DNA of 64,000 bases from Viscum album (taxonomy: Eukaryota; Streptophyta; Magnoliopsida; Santalales; Viscaceae): positions 620,001 to 684,000 of the forward strand of contig CAUJRU010000141.1 in the NCBI GenBank assembly GCA_963277665.1, given 5' to 3'. This document shows, one piece after another, positions 47,371 to 59,549 of this stretch; the stretch's first letter is position 1, and the number at the start of each line of letters is the position of its first letter. The notes below the pieces were generated by a model. It did not search any database and had not been told where the DNA came from. It worked only from the letters and a program-made list of their open reading frames with translations. A program made the position numbers and the translations under genes.

Positions 47371-47870
47371 AGACATGGGAAGTATATAGTTCTCTTTTGT
47401 GGATTAGGTGATTCTCTAGAAGTTGATTATAGTACTCTTAATTTGAACAAGTCTTCCTAAATACTCGCCTTTTGGAGAAAATATGAGTTTGTGTAAGGAA
47501 TCTAATAAAAGTTGAGAGTCAACATGATAAGTGATTATGTTTCCTTATTAATAAATTCCTCAATAAAAAGTAACTTAAAACAAAAATGTTTTCTATTAAC
47601 TTTTCCTACTGGGGAATCGAATACCGTTTAACCCATCACAAGTTTGTGATTTTCTCATGGTTAACTTTCTCCTAAACATGTTTTCTATCACTCTCCATCA
47701 GAACATGACCCTTTGTTTTTTCCTCCATGTCCATATTTTCATACTTGGAATCCTAGTATGGGTTAACTCGGGTGACCTTTGTACTTATCTTTCTTTATTT
47801 TAAAGTGTTTGTTTTACCGACTTTTGTTCCGATGTGGGACTTTAAAGGATGTTTCCAAGCATAATTTTAA

Positions 47871-47888
47871 AATTGCGAGGACGCAATT
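47871..47888 (+). other. Hairpin upstream of PPT
   Basis: AATTGCG-AGGA-CGCAATT, same position and stem as in the autonomous relics but a different loop base. Confidence 0.68.
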
Positions 47889-47891
47889 CTC

Positions 47892-47906
47892 AAAAGGGGG
47901 GAAGGA
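47892..47906 (+). other. Polypurine tract
   Basis: AAAAGGGGGGAAGGA before TGTAACACCCC. Confidence 0.87.
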
Positions 47907-49532
47907 TGTAACACCCCAGGTAAATAAAGAATATGAAATTTCATATTTATCCATATTTGTGAATAAAATATTTAAATGTCTTTAAAGGGGACGCTATGCT
48001 CGATGGCATACCCAACAGGCAACAACGAGTTTCTTGGAAATCTTACGTTGCACTCTAATAATAAAATAATATTATTTTAAATGGTAGTTAACATGTAGCC
48101 GTTGTAATGGCGGTAATGGATATAAATAACTAAAATATGATTATATATGTTTTTAAATGTTTTTACATTTATCCAATAAAAGCTAAAGGCTTCAAATACG
48201 GAAAGAATTCAATTTTAGGCGTATATGCCCTAGTTTTCACTAAAGGTTCACTTATCGCCTTTTAATGGAGAACCATCATTAAATATAGTTTCGTTCACTC
48301 TTATAAATTCTATTGGACCAAATAAAACTCTTCTTAAGAATCGGTACATCAAAATTTACTTTGTGTAAATTTTTGGTATCTTTCCGATAATGTTCATTTT
48401 TTTAATGAATAGTGTAAAATGTTGTATTTTAATTCAAAACCTCTTTTTAATCTAATTTATTTATATGATTAGATTATATTTTGAATTGGTTTTAAAGTGA
48501 AATTAGAAAATATTTTTACCATTAAATCCAATAGTGGTCGTTGGAATTAATTTCACTTTGAAATCAGACTTAAACTAGTGTAAATCTTTTGATACTTATT
48601 GTTTTATAAAAACACGCTATTTTCTCTGACAGTGGGAATTAATTGTTAAATTAATTAATGTGACTAATATGTTTTTATTTTTGTAAAACGGACTTCATTT
48701 TTGATTTCGGAATATCAAATATAGCTTAGGGTGACGTTTTGGTATTTTTCTGAAAAACTCCAATTTTTGATGAATAGTGAAACCACTAAGTGGTAATCAA
48801 GAAAACTGATTTTTCAGTTAAATGAAAGTTTACCACTAATGTGTATTGAATTTTGAAAATCCGACATACATGGTTTTCATTAGTATGAAAAATGTGGTTC
48901 AATGGGATGAAAATAATTTTTTGGTGAATAGTAACTTATTAAGTTTATAATCGCGATTAGTGGTAATTAGTGTAATTTAAGGTAAAAATGATATTATAAG
49001 AATGTGAAAACACCATTACACTTGTCCTACACCTATTGGGTGAGTCATGTATGACCAAGACAAGCCATGGGCCAACTTGGGGACCCCATGGATCCACTTT
49101 GGTTGGGAAATGACATAAATAACTTTTTATTTAATGTAAAAGTAAAAATGACACAAACATGATATGTTATACTAAAACAATTTTTAAGTGGGGTTACACA
49201 AGTCCAAATTTTTATTATAAATAGTCATTGGAAAGATAAAAATAATTCCTACATCATAGTATTTTTTTTATAATTTTTAGACATTAAATAAATTAAATTA
49301 TTTATGACATAATAATGATGCAGCGATGACATCATTATTTGACGATTTAAATAAAATGGAAAGATAATGTAACATCTATGAACTACACATGTCCAAAACT
49401 TATTGGATGAGTGGATTTCGAAGCCTTATCACCTTATCCACGAATTATATCAATGTCGGACATTTTCAAACCGAAACACATTTTCAAATAAAGTAATATT
49501 TCTTTACTTTCCAAAAGTGCCCCTCCTCTCCT

Positions 49533-49543
49533 CTTATAAAAGG
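49533..49543 (+). promoter_or_regulatory. LTR TATA box
   Basis: CTTATAAAAGG, about 1.63 kb from the LTR start. Confidence 0.68.
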
Positions 49544-50241
49544 CCCCCACCTCTACCTCATTTCACACACCCCTCAAGCCTTTGGCTCGGCCAAACCCTG
49601 CCCATTTACTCTCTCAACATCCCTCTACTCATCATAGAAGATTCCCTTTGGGCATAATCCTTTCAAAGGAAGCCTTTAGGCTCTAATCAAAAGGAGTTAC
49701 ACTTTTAAAGGTAATTCATTCTCTCATGTTCATTTGTTTTATTTTTCTTCTCCAACCCCCTAAACTCTTTTTATTTATTTCTTTTGTAACGACACCAGTA
49801 TCTTCAATATACTAGGATGTTTTTATAAGATTTATTCGAGCTACACTCTCACACAACTACATCAAATGGTTAAAGAACATACGGTTTCCGTGGATGGCGA
49901 ATTTCTGCCTCCCGAAACGATGATTGTTCAACATTCTTTTAACACCTTCAAAGGTGGCCATTATGATGTCACTATTTTTATATATGATATATAATATGTT
50001 TATGTTTTACTTATGCTTCTGTATTTTTCATTTGTGTCTCACCTTTATGGCTTCCATTATGGGTATACGCGATATCTTCATTTTAGGAAGTGCGGACTAC
50101 CGCCCCCTCAAAGTGATGTGATTCGTTAATACCATATGTGGGACGTATAAAGGATGGAACTATGATATTATATATGATATTATACTGGAATTATAATATA
50201 CCTTTATATCATTATTATTCCATTATATAAAATACAAAATA

Positions 50242-50306
50242 GAAATGAAAGTAGCGTTCATGCGTACGTACGGCTTACCGTCTCCATGAACGGTGCATTT
50301 CATTTC
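50242..50306 (+). other. Conserved 65-nt LTR hairpin
   Basis: Complete consensus copy, 709 bp after the TATA start. Confidence 0.78.
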
Positions 50307-50638
50307 TTACCTCTAAATGATTATGTAACGTTATAAATTAATGAATGAACTGGATATATATGAAATATATGATATCTACATCATGAATAAAATTCTGGAT
50401 ATAATAAACATTTGGCCACACGAACAACATGTAATTGTAAGAAGTCCACTTTCAACTTAGGAACCAAACATCGGCAAAACAAATATTATTAACTTAAATG
50501 ATTACATAATGTTTATGACAGGGTAATAAGTGATATAAAAGGAATAATGAACTTGAAAAATGTTTTTAAGGAAGTATAAATTAACTCAAGTTTATTATTC
50601 AGGAGATTAAAGAACGATCGAGTCAAGTCGGACCCGAG

Positions 50639-51938
50639 GTAAGGGATCCTACAACTCTCTTTCTTTTTAAGTACACTCTTTTATGTCATTTATTTTAAGC
50701 TCATCTTTCTTATGATTGGGATGTTATTTTATATTACATTTACTGTAATTTTTATGTTCATGTGATGAGAGACCCTATTCTCTCTCATCAATCCATTTTG
50801 GAAGTTTTGAGTGGCGCCGTTAGGCTGCCGAACTTTCGTAAGAGATCTAACCTCTCTCTTTCTTTTTAAGTACTCTCCTTTATGTCACTTCTTTTAAACT
50901 CCTCCTTGCAATGTTGGGGGATTTTCTTTTATATTCCACTTGCTGTAAATTATATTGTAATATGATGGGATACTCTATTTGATCTCATCAATCCATATTC
51001 GGAAGTTTTATGTGGCGTCGTTAGGCTGCCGAGTTTTCGTAAGGGATTTTTCATCTCACTTTTATTCCCGTGAGATTTAGGCTACATTTGCCAGAAATTC
51101 CATTGAGTGGTGTATGTACTGCCCATTATTCTACTCTTTGTGTAATATACTTTTGTTTATGAGTATTTACATCAATGACCTATTGTCTTTCTTTCATGGG
51201 GTGTATGTTTTGAAAGATACCCAAGTCGGTAAGGGAACCTTTCACCCTCCTCTTTTTTAAAAGACTTCTTTTATTGGGTCTTTTAATTTACATATTTTTA
51301 TGTTGGGATATGTTCTCATACATCCTTATTGATGTAAATTTTATGTCCAAGTGATGAGATACACTTTTTATCTCTCATCAACTCATTTTGATGTGATGCC
51401 GTTAGGCTGTCAAGGGAACTTTTTAACCCAATTTTGATTTCTTTGGGTTCAACTTGTAGTCATTGAATATGTCATCCATTGAATATGTGTGAATGACCTT
51501 TTATTGTTTTACACTTAATATCCACTTATATTGGGTGTATATATATTTTTCACACATATTTTTTGAGATTTATTTGTCCTTAATTTAAGGATACCTTCTT
51601 TATAAGGGATTTCATCACATTTGACATTTCTATTGAGGGTTCATTGTTTTTATGCACCAATTCACTCTTATATGGTGTATATACTGTCCTTTGGAGTATT
51701 ATATCATGAATCCTTTTATTCTCATGATATTATAAAGTTATGACTAAATGTTATTCCTCGATTATTGTATTCAAGTGTCTCTAATTTTGGTAAAAACCCC
51801 TTTCACCAAAATATCGTTTTAAATGTTTTAATTATTTTTTCTTATTAATATCCATGTTTTAAAAATGGTTTTAAGGATTTATTTATATGGATATTAATGG
51901 TTTAAAATGTTAAAAGCTTCAAGGTGGTATGGGACACT
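50639..51938 (+). repeat. Module A: tandem ~190-200 bp units
   Basis: GTAAGGGA-type motifs at 50639, 50838, 51039 and 51229. Stem-loops include GATGAGAGA/TCTCTCATC (50764-50789), GTGATGAGATA/TATCTCTCATC near 51351, ATATCATGA/TCATGATAT near 51701 and the terminal TCAAG-GTGGTATGGGACAC loop near 51919. Confidence 0.77.
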
Positions 51939-52082
51939 TTGATTCAAAAATATCTTTATTAAATGTTTTAAATGGTTTTGGAAATGGTTTCTTTTTGAAT
52001 GGATTCATTATTTCAATATCCTAAAATGTTATATTGTGATTGAAATGTGGAAATGTTATGTTTCCTTTATTCATGTTTATGT

Positions 52083-52499
52083 GATCATGTTTTTCTCAAG
52101 GTTTCTCCTTGGAAAAGTGTGATGAGATTTGGTAAGAAAGGAAAGTTGAGTCCAAGGTTCATTGGACCATACGTAATTCTGGAGAGAGTTGGATCAGTTG
52201 CATACCGAGTGACTTTACCTCCGAGTTTGTCTCAGGTACACAATGTTTTTCACGTTTCGATGTTGAGAAAGTATATGCCAGATCCATCTCATGTTTTGAG
52301 TCCAGAGGTAGTTTAGCTGGAAGAGAACCTATCTTATGAGGAACAACCGGTCCAGATTCTTGACCACAGGGAGCAAGTGTTACGGAATAAGGTGGTTCAC
52401 CAGGTAAAGGTTTTGTGGAAAAACCACATGATTGAAGAGGCAACATGGGAATCTGAAAATGCAATGAGGGATAAGTACCCCCATTTATTCGATAAGTAA
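52083..52499 (+). pseudogene. pol: Integrase C-terminus and chromodomain relic
   Basis: Frame opens at DHVFLKVSPWKSVMRFGKKG, preceded directly by LTR sequence, so everything upstream in pol is absent. It continues through HNVFHVSMLRKYMPD to an in-frame TAG at 52314-52316, then a well preserved chromodomain (LSYEEQPVQILDHREQVLR, VKVLWKNHMIEEATWESE) ending YPHLFDK with TAA at 52497-52499. Unlike the other two relics, the chromodomain tryptophan is kept. No start codon or promoter of its own. Confidence 0.88.
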
Positions 52500-52501
52500 A
52501 T

Positions 52502-52521
52502 AAATTGCGGGGACGCAATTT
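52502..52521 (+). other. Hairpin upstream of PPT
   Basis: AAATTGCG-GGGA-CGCAATTT, identical to the copy at 25413. Confidence 0.7.
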
Positions 52522-52524
52522 TCT

Positions 52525-52538
52525 AAAGGGGGGAAGGA
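52525..52538 (+). other. Polypurine tract
   Basis: AAAGGGGGGAAGGA before TGTAACATCCC. Confidence 0.88.
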
Positions 52539-53957
52539 TGTAACATCCCAAGTAAGTAATGAATAATATATATTTTTATCTATGTCTATTAATGATTAAG
52601 ATAGTGTTTTAGAGGCTTAAAATGAAAATAAATCCAATCTTAAGCATGGAATACACTAATATTCTTAAAAGATTGTTTTACTGCCTTTTGATGGAAAACC
52701 ATTTTTGAATCTATATTTTGACAATATTATAAACTATGTTTGTCAAAATAAACTTATTCTTTATGATTGGAACATCAAAATTTACCTTGTGTGAATTTTT
52801 GGTATTTTTCTGACAATGTTCATTTTTTAATGAATAGTGAAAAATACTGCATTTTACATCAAAACTGCTTTTTAATCTAATTTATTTATATGATTAGATT
52901 ATGTTTTGAATTGGTTTTGAAGTTAAATTAGAATATATTTTTACCATTTTATCCAATGGTGGTCATTGGAATCAATTTCACTTTGAAATTAGACTTAAAC
53001 TGGTGTCAATCGTTTGATACTTATTGTTTTGTAAAAACACGCTATTTGCTCTGGCAGCGGGAATTAATTATTAAATTAATTAATGTGACTTATATGATTT
53101 GAATTTTGTAAAATAGACTTCATTTTTGAATTCGGAATATCAAATGTAGCTTAGGGTGAATTTTTGGTAATTTTCTGAAAAACGTCAATTTTTGATGAAT
53201 AGTGAAACCACTAAATGGTAATCAAGCAAACTGATTTTTCAGTTAAATGAAAGTTTACCACTAATGTGTATTGAATTTTGAAAATCCGACATACATGGTT
53301 GTCATTAAGAAGTAAAATGTGGTTCAATGAGATTAAAATAATTTTTTGGTGAATAGTAACTTATTAAGTTTTTAATCGCGATTAGTGGTAATTAGTGTAG
53401 TTTAAGGTATAAATAATGCTTTAATAATATGAAATGACCTAGACACATGTCCCAACCCTATTGGTTGTGTCATGGCCGACCAAGACAAGCCATGGGTCAA
53501 CTTGGGGATCCCATGGAGACACTTTGGTTTGGAAATGACATAAATAGCTTTTTATTAAATGTTAAAGTAAAAATGACACAAACAAGAGATGTTTTACGAA
53601 AACAATTTGTACAAGGGGTTATAAAGATCACATTTTTGATTATAAATATTCATTGGAAAGCTAAAAAGATTTACTACATCATAGTATTTTTTTTATGATT
53701 TTTAGACATTAAATAAGTTAAATTAGTTATCACATAATAATGATGCAGCGATGACATCATTATTTGACGATTTAAATAAAATGGAAAGACAATGTAAAAT
53801 CTATGAACTACACATGGAAAAAACCAATTGGATGAGTGGATTTCGAACCCTTATCACCTTATCCACGAATTATTTCAATGTGGGACCTTTTAAAACCGAA
53901 ACACATTTTCAAATAAAATAATATTTCTTTACTTTCCAAAAGTGCCCCTCCTCTCCT

Positions 53958-53968
53958 CTTATAAAAGG
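53958..53968 (+). promoter_or_regulatory. LTR TATA box
   Basis: CTTATAAAAGG with standard flanks. Confidence 0.68.
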
Positions 53969-54665
53969 CCCCCACCTCTACCTCATTTCACACACTACTC
54001 AAGCCTTTGGCTCGGCCGACCCCTTCCCATTTACTCTCTCCACATACCTCTCCTCATCCTAGAGGATTCCCTTTGGGAAGAATCCTTTCAAAGGAAGCCT
54101 TTAGACTCAAATCAAAAGGAGATACACTTTTAAAGGTAGTTCATTCTCTCATGTTCATTTGTTTTATTTTGCTTCTCCAACCCCCTAAACTCTTTTTATT
54201 TACTTCTTTTGTAACAAAACCAGTATCTTCAATATACTAGGATGTTGTTATAAGATTTATTTGAGCTACACTCTCACACAACTACATCAAATGGTTAAAG
54301 AACATACGGTTTCCGTGGATGGCGAAATTCTGCCTCCCGAAACGATGATTGTTCAATACTCATTTAACACCTTCAAAGGTGGCAATTATGATGTCACTAT
54401 TTTATATATGATATATAATATGTTTATGTTTTCCTTAAGCTTCTGTTTTTTTAATTTTGGGCATACCTTTATGGTTTCCATTATGGGTAAACACGATATC
54501 TTCATTTTAGGAAGTGCGGACTACCGCCCCCTGAAAGTGATTTGATTCGTTAAATACCATATGTGGGACATATAAAGGATGGAACTATGATATTATATAT
54601 GTTATTATACTGGAATTACAATATACTCTTATATCATTATGATTCCATTCCAGAAATACGAAATA

Positions 54666-54730
54666 GAAATGGAAGTAGCGTTCATGCGTACGTACGGCTT
54701 ACCGTCTCCATGAACGGTGCATTTCATTTC
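54666..54730 (+). other. Conserved 65-nt LTR hairpin
   Basis: Complete, with GAAATGG in the 5' arm. Confidence 0.77.
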
Positions 54731-56079
54731 TTACCTCTAAAATGTGATTTAATATTATAAATACATGTATATGATGAATATATATGATATATATGTTATC
54801 CAAATCATTAATATCATTCTGGATATAATGAACCTTTGACCAAATTAACAACATGTAAGTGTAAGAAGTCTATTTTTGACTTAAGAACCAAATACCGACA
54901 AAATGAACATTATTAACTTAACTGATTACATGATGTTCATAACATGGTATAAAAGGAATAATGAACTTTAGAAAGATTCATAATCAAGTAGAGATTAACT
55001 CAAGTTTATTATTCAGGAGATTAAAGAACGGTCGGGTCAAGTCGGATACGAGGTATGGGACTTCGTCTCAATCTCCTTTCATTGAGGCATATTTTATTTT
55101 ATACACAACTTTCTTTTATACGGTGTATAAACCCCTTTGAATTTTACGTTTATTCAAAAGGAATCTTTTTTTATACGAAGCGTTTACTAAACGAAAAAAG
55201 GGAATGTTTTTGTCGTATGTATACGGCGACAACGACTTCTCCGCCGTCGTGACCGTTATTTGAGTTTCGGCTTCCTCTACAAGCCATACCTTTTTTTTAA
55301 AATGAAAAATAAATACCATGTTTTACTTTGGTATTAAAAATGGTTTTCATAATGTTTTTATTATATCGATGTGTTGTATTGATATCTTGTGATTGAAATG
55401 TGGAAATGTTATGTTTCCTTTATGCATGTTTTATGTGATACGATTATGTTATGGTTCTTGGGCATTATTATGAAGATGGGTGGTTTCGTGATAAACAAAG
55501 GGCGGGTGAGCCCGATATAGCTCTCCAATGCATTGGGTAACGCGAAGGAGTGAAACGTTAAGGTTTCTCCGAAGAGATTTAAGGAATATACTGTGATGGG
55601 TATTCCAAACGTAACCAAGAGGGTTACTCCCTACGTAAGAATGTTATGAATGCCTCAATTTACCTTTATATCTTATGATTTCTATGATTTATTCATGATT
55701 TTATGAGGTATATTAAAGTGCCTATGTTTTATGGGTAAAGTATGATTTCATTCTTATGTATATATGAACTCATGTTTCCTTTCCTGAATAATAAACTTGA
55801 GTTAATTTCTAATTCCTTAAGAACCTTTTTCAAGTTCATTATTACTTTTATACCACTTATTACCATGTCATAAACATTATGTAATCATTTAAGTTAATAA
55901 TATTTGTTTTGCCGATATTTGGTTCTTAAGTCGAAAGTGGACTTCTTACAATTACATGTTGTTCGTGTGGCCAAATGCTTATTATATCCAGAATTGTATT
56001 CATTATGTAGATATCATATATGTCATATATATCCAGTACATGCATGCATTTATAACATTACATAATCATTTAGAGGTAT

Positions 56080-56144
56080 GAAATGAAATGCACCGTTCAT
56101 GGAGACGGTAAGCCGTACGTACGCATGAACGCTACTTTCATTTC
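56080..56144 (-). other. Conserved 65-nt LTR hairpin
   Basis: Complete consensus copy. Confidence 0.78.
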
Positions 56145-56843
56145 TATTTCGTATTTTATAGAATGGAATAATAATGATATAAAGGTATATTATAATTCCA
56201 GTATAATATCATATATAATATCATATTTCCATCCTTTATACATCCCACATATGGTATTTAACGAATCAAATCACTTTGAGGGGGCGGTAGTCCGCACTTC
56301 CTTAAATGTAGATATCGCGTATACCCATAATGGAAGCCATAAAGGTAAGACAAAAATGAAAAATACAGAAGCATAAATAAAACATAAACATATTATATAT
56401 CATATATAAAAATAGTGACATCATAATGGCCACCTTCGAAAGTGTTAAATGAGTATTGAACAATCATCGTTTCGGGAGGCAGAATTTCACCATCCACGGA
56501 AACCGTATGTTATTTAACCATTTGATGTAGTTGTGTGAGAGTTTAGCTAGAATAAATCTTATAACAACATCCTTGTATATTGAAGATACTGGTGGTGTTA
56601 CAAAAGAAGTAAATAAAAAGAGTTTAGGGGGTTGGAGAAGCAAGATAAAACAAATGAACATGAGAGAATGAATTACCTTTAAAAGTGTAACTCCTTTTGA
56701 TTTGAGCCTAAAGGCTTCCTTTGAAAGGATTCTGCCCAAAGGGAATCCTCTAGGATGATTAGAGGGATGTGTAGAGAGTAAATGGGCAGGGTTTGGCCGA
56801 GCCAAAGGCTTGAGGAGCGTGTGAAATGAGGTAGAGGTGGGGG

Positions 56844-56854
56844 CCTTTTATAAG
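56844..56854 (-). promoter_or_regulatory. LTR TATA box (minus)
   Basis: CTTATAAAAGG on the minus strand with conserved flanks. Confidence 0.66.
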
Positions 56855-58481
56855 AGGAGAGGAGGGGTACTTTTGGAAAGTAAAGAAATATTACTTTATT
56901 TGAAAATGTGTTTAGGTTTCAAAAGGTCCCACATTGATATAATTCGTGGATAAGGTGATAAGGCTTCGAAATACACTCATCCAATAAGTTTTGGACATGT
57001 GTAGTTCATAGATTTTACATTATCTTTCCATTTTATTTAAATCGTCAAATAATGATGTCATCGCTGCATCATTATTATGTCATAAATTATTTAATTTATT
57101 TAATGTCTAAAAATTATAAAAAAGAATACTATGATGTAGGAAATCTTTTTATCTTTCCAATTAATATTTATAATAAAAAATATGACTTGTATAACCCCAC
57201 TTAAAAATTGTTTTAGTAAAACATATCATGTTTGTGTCAATTTTACTTTTACATTAAATAAAATGTTATTTATGTCATTTCCCAACCAAACTAGATCCAT
57301 GGGGTCCCCAAGTTGACCCATGGCTTGTCTTGGTCGGCCATGATATAAACAATAGGTGTAGGACAAGTGTCATGGTGTTTTCACATTCTTATAATATCAT
57401 TTTTACCTTAAACTACACTAATTACCTCTAATCGCGATTAAAAACTTAAAAAGTTACTATTCACCAAAAAAATTATTATAATCTCATTGAACCAAATTTT
57501 ACTTATTAATGACAACCATGTATGTCGGATTTTTGAAATTCAAAACACAATGATGGAAAAATTTCATTTAAACGGAAAATCAGTCTTTATAAGTACCACT
57601 TAGTGGTTTCACTATTCCGCAAAAATTGAAATTTTTCAGAAAATTACCAAAAATTCACCCTAAGCTATATTTGATATTACGAATTCAAAAATGAAGTCTA
57701 TTTTACAAAATTCAAAACATATAAGTCACATTAATTAATTTAATAATTAATTCCCGCTGTCAGAGCAAATAGTGTATTTTTATGAAACAATAAGTATCAA
57801 AAGATTGATACTAGTTTAGTCCGATTTCAAAGTGAAATTAATTCCAACGACCACTATTGGATTTAATGGTAAAGATATTTTCTAATTTCACTTTAAAACC
57901 AATTCAAAAGATAATCTAATCATATAAATAAATTAGATTAAAAAGAGGTTTTGAATTAAAATACAACATTTTACACTATTCATTAAAAAAATGAACTTTA
58001 TCGGAAAGATACCAAAAATTTACACAAAGTAAATTTTGATGTCCCGATTCTTAAGAAGAGCTTTATTTGGTCCAATAGAATGTATAAGAGTGAACGAAAC
58101 AATATTTAATTCCGGTTCGCCATCAAAAGGCGATAAGTGAACCTTTAGTGAAAACTAGGGCATATATGCCTAAAATTGAATTCTTTCCGTATTTTAAGCC
58201 TCTATCCTTTATTGGATAAATGTAAAAACATTTAAAAACATATATAATCATATTTTAGTTATTTATATCCATTCCCGCCATTACAACGGCTACATGTTAA
58301 CTACCATTTAAAATAATATAATTTTATTATTAGAGTGCAATGTAAGATTCCCAAGAAACTCGTTGTTGGGTGTTGGGTACGCCATCGAGCATAGCATCCC
58401 CTTTAAAGTCATTTAAATATTTTATTCACAAATATGGATAAATATGAAATTTCATATTCTTTATTTACCTGGGGTGTTACA

Positions 58482-58496
58482 TCCTTCCCCCCTTTT
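58482..58496 (-). other. Polypurine tract
   Basis: Minus strand AAAAGGGGGGAAGGA before TGTAACACCCC; the AATTGCG hairpin lies just beyond it (58502-58519). Confidence 0.86.
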
Positions 58497-59046
58497 GGGA
58501 ATTGCGTCCTCGCAATTTTAAAATTGCGCTTGGAAACATCCTTGGAAGTCCCACATCGGAACAAAAGTCGGTAAAACAAACACTTTAAAATAAAGAGAGA
58601 TAAGTACAAAGGTCACCCGAGTTAACCCATACTAGGATTCCAAGTATGAAAATATGGACATGGAGGAAAAAACAAAGGGTCATGTTCTGATGGAGCGTGA
58701 TAGAAAACATGTTTAGGAGAAAGTTAACCACGAGAAAATCACAAACTTGTGATGGGTTAAACGGTATTCGATTCCCCAATAGGAAAAGTTAATAGACAAC
58801 ATTTTTTTTAAGTTAATTTTTATTGAGGAATTTATTCATAAGGAAACATAATCACTTATCATGTTGACTTTCAACTTTTACTAGATTCCTTAATCAAAGT
58901 CATATTTTTTCCAAAAGACGAGTATTTAGGGAGACTTGTTCGCATTAAGAGTACTATAATCAACTTCTAGAGAATCACCTAATCCACAAAAGAGAACTAT
59001 ATACTTCCCATTTATTTAGGCTTTAACCAAAACCAAAACCAAAAGG

Positions 59047-59247
59047 TTAGTACAAGATCAGATAATCCAAAAAAGGATAACCCTTTATAAAAAGAAAATC
59101 TATTCTTAACCTCCAAAATTTGTCCAACAAAACCCAAAGTTCAACGAGGACCATTCTATAATCAATTTGTCCATAAAATTCTTCAAAGTAAACCAATATA
59201 AGATTGAAACCCAAATATTTGAAGGATTTAGTCGCATAGTCTTCCAA
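59047..59247 (-). pseudogene. Decayed relative of the 47.1-kb short frame
   Basis: Same reading as 47125-47370 from EDYATKSFKYLGFN to VELWVLLDKFWRL. The ancestral start is followed by TGA where the other copy has CGA, and a 4-bp insertion shifts the end. Function unknown. Confidence 0.3.
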
Positions 59248-59423
59248 GTTAAATCATAACATTTATCTCCAAACAACATCAGTTGCTCCTAAAGTCTCGT
59301 ATTAAAAGTAATTAACCTAATCACATATTCTCCATGATAGGTTATTCATTTTCATAAATAACCCAAAATCATCTTACTCTTAATTAATAAAATCATATAA
59401 CTAGAATGAATCAGTCAAACTAA

Positions 59424-59549
59424 CCAGAGACTTCACGTAGTCCAGTGGTAGGCGATAAATACCAGTCGCACATTGGTTGTGGGTTCGATTCCCACAGCAT
59501 TGTCCGACGCAACGGGTTGTCACACGGTCTGCGTGTTGTCCTTTTTCCA
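59424..59549 (+). mobile_element. tRNA-derived SINE
   Basis: A box TAGTCCAGTGG at 59438-59448 and B box GGTTCGATTCC at 59482-59492, then a unique body ending GTCCTTTTTCC. AAACTA at 59417-59422 and 59550-59555 may be the target duplication. It lies antisense to the host element, at the same site as the copy at 46.9 kb. Confidence 0.82.

Larger units (their letters stand above)
46255..47891 (+). mobile_element. Interior of non-autonomous LTR retrotransposon (LARD-like)
   Basis: 1.67 kb between primer site and PPT, with no protease, RT, RNase H or integrase. It holds a broken mini-gag start, a minus-strand SINE and an unassigned short frame. It is shorter than its relative at 58.5-60.8 kb because the zinc-knuckle part of gag and several hundred bases after it are deleted. 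Both LTRs are truncated. Confidence 0.82.
47907..52082 (+). mobile_element. 3' LTR of non-autonomous element, truncated at 3' end (4.18 kb)
   Basis: Longest LTR copy here. It starts TGTAACACCCCAGG with a distinct first ~430 bp (type 1b, including the 18-bp palindrome AATATGAAATTTCATATT at 47930-47947), then shares U3, promoter, hairpin and module A with the rest of the family. It ends at TTTATGTGAT, fused to integrase sequence through shared GTGAT. Confidence 0.85.
52539..55784 (+). mobile_element. LTR (1a type), 5' two thirds, module B + type I
   Basis: Unbroken from the LTR start through U3 (promoter 1.42 kb in), hairpin, module B (about 55045-55320) and type I array (about 55475-55635). 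It is cut at CATGTTTCCTTTCC, where it flips to an inverted LTR. Confidence 0.85.
55785..58481 (-). mobile_element. 3' LTR (5' part, 1b type) of minus-strand non-autonomous element
   Basis: Inverted LTR from just before module A/B (CTGAATAATAAACTTGAG), through hairpin, leader, promoter and U3, to the type 1b start region and GGGGTGTTACA at 58471-58481. Confidence 0.85.

Noticed and set aside
47779..47985. Frame (M)YLSFFILKCLFYRLLFRCG crossing the PPT
   Set aside because: TTG start and it runs through the PPT into the LTR; it cannot be a real gene of the element.
53447..53698. Recurrent frame MSQPYWLCHGRPRQAMGQLGD of about 85 codons
   Set aside because: It has an ATG and the LTR sense, but lies in U3 upstream of the TATA box, has no recognisable domain, and many copies are broken.
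59424..59549. A genuine tRNA gene
   Set aside because: A and B boxes are good, but I cannot pair an acceptor stem, the body is too long, and the same sequence occurs at the same site in two transposon copies. SINE is the better reading.
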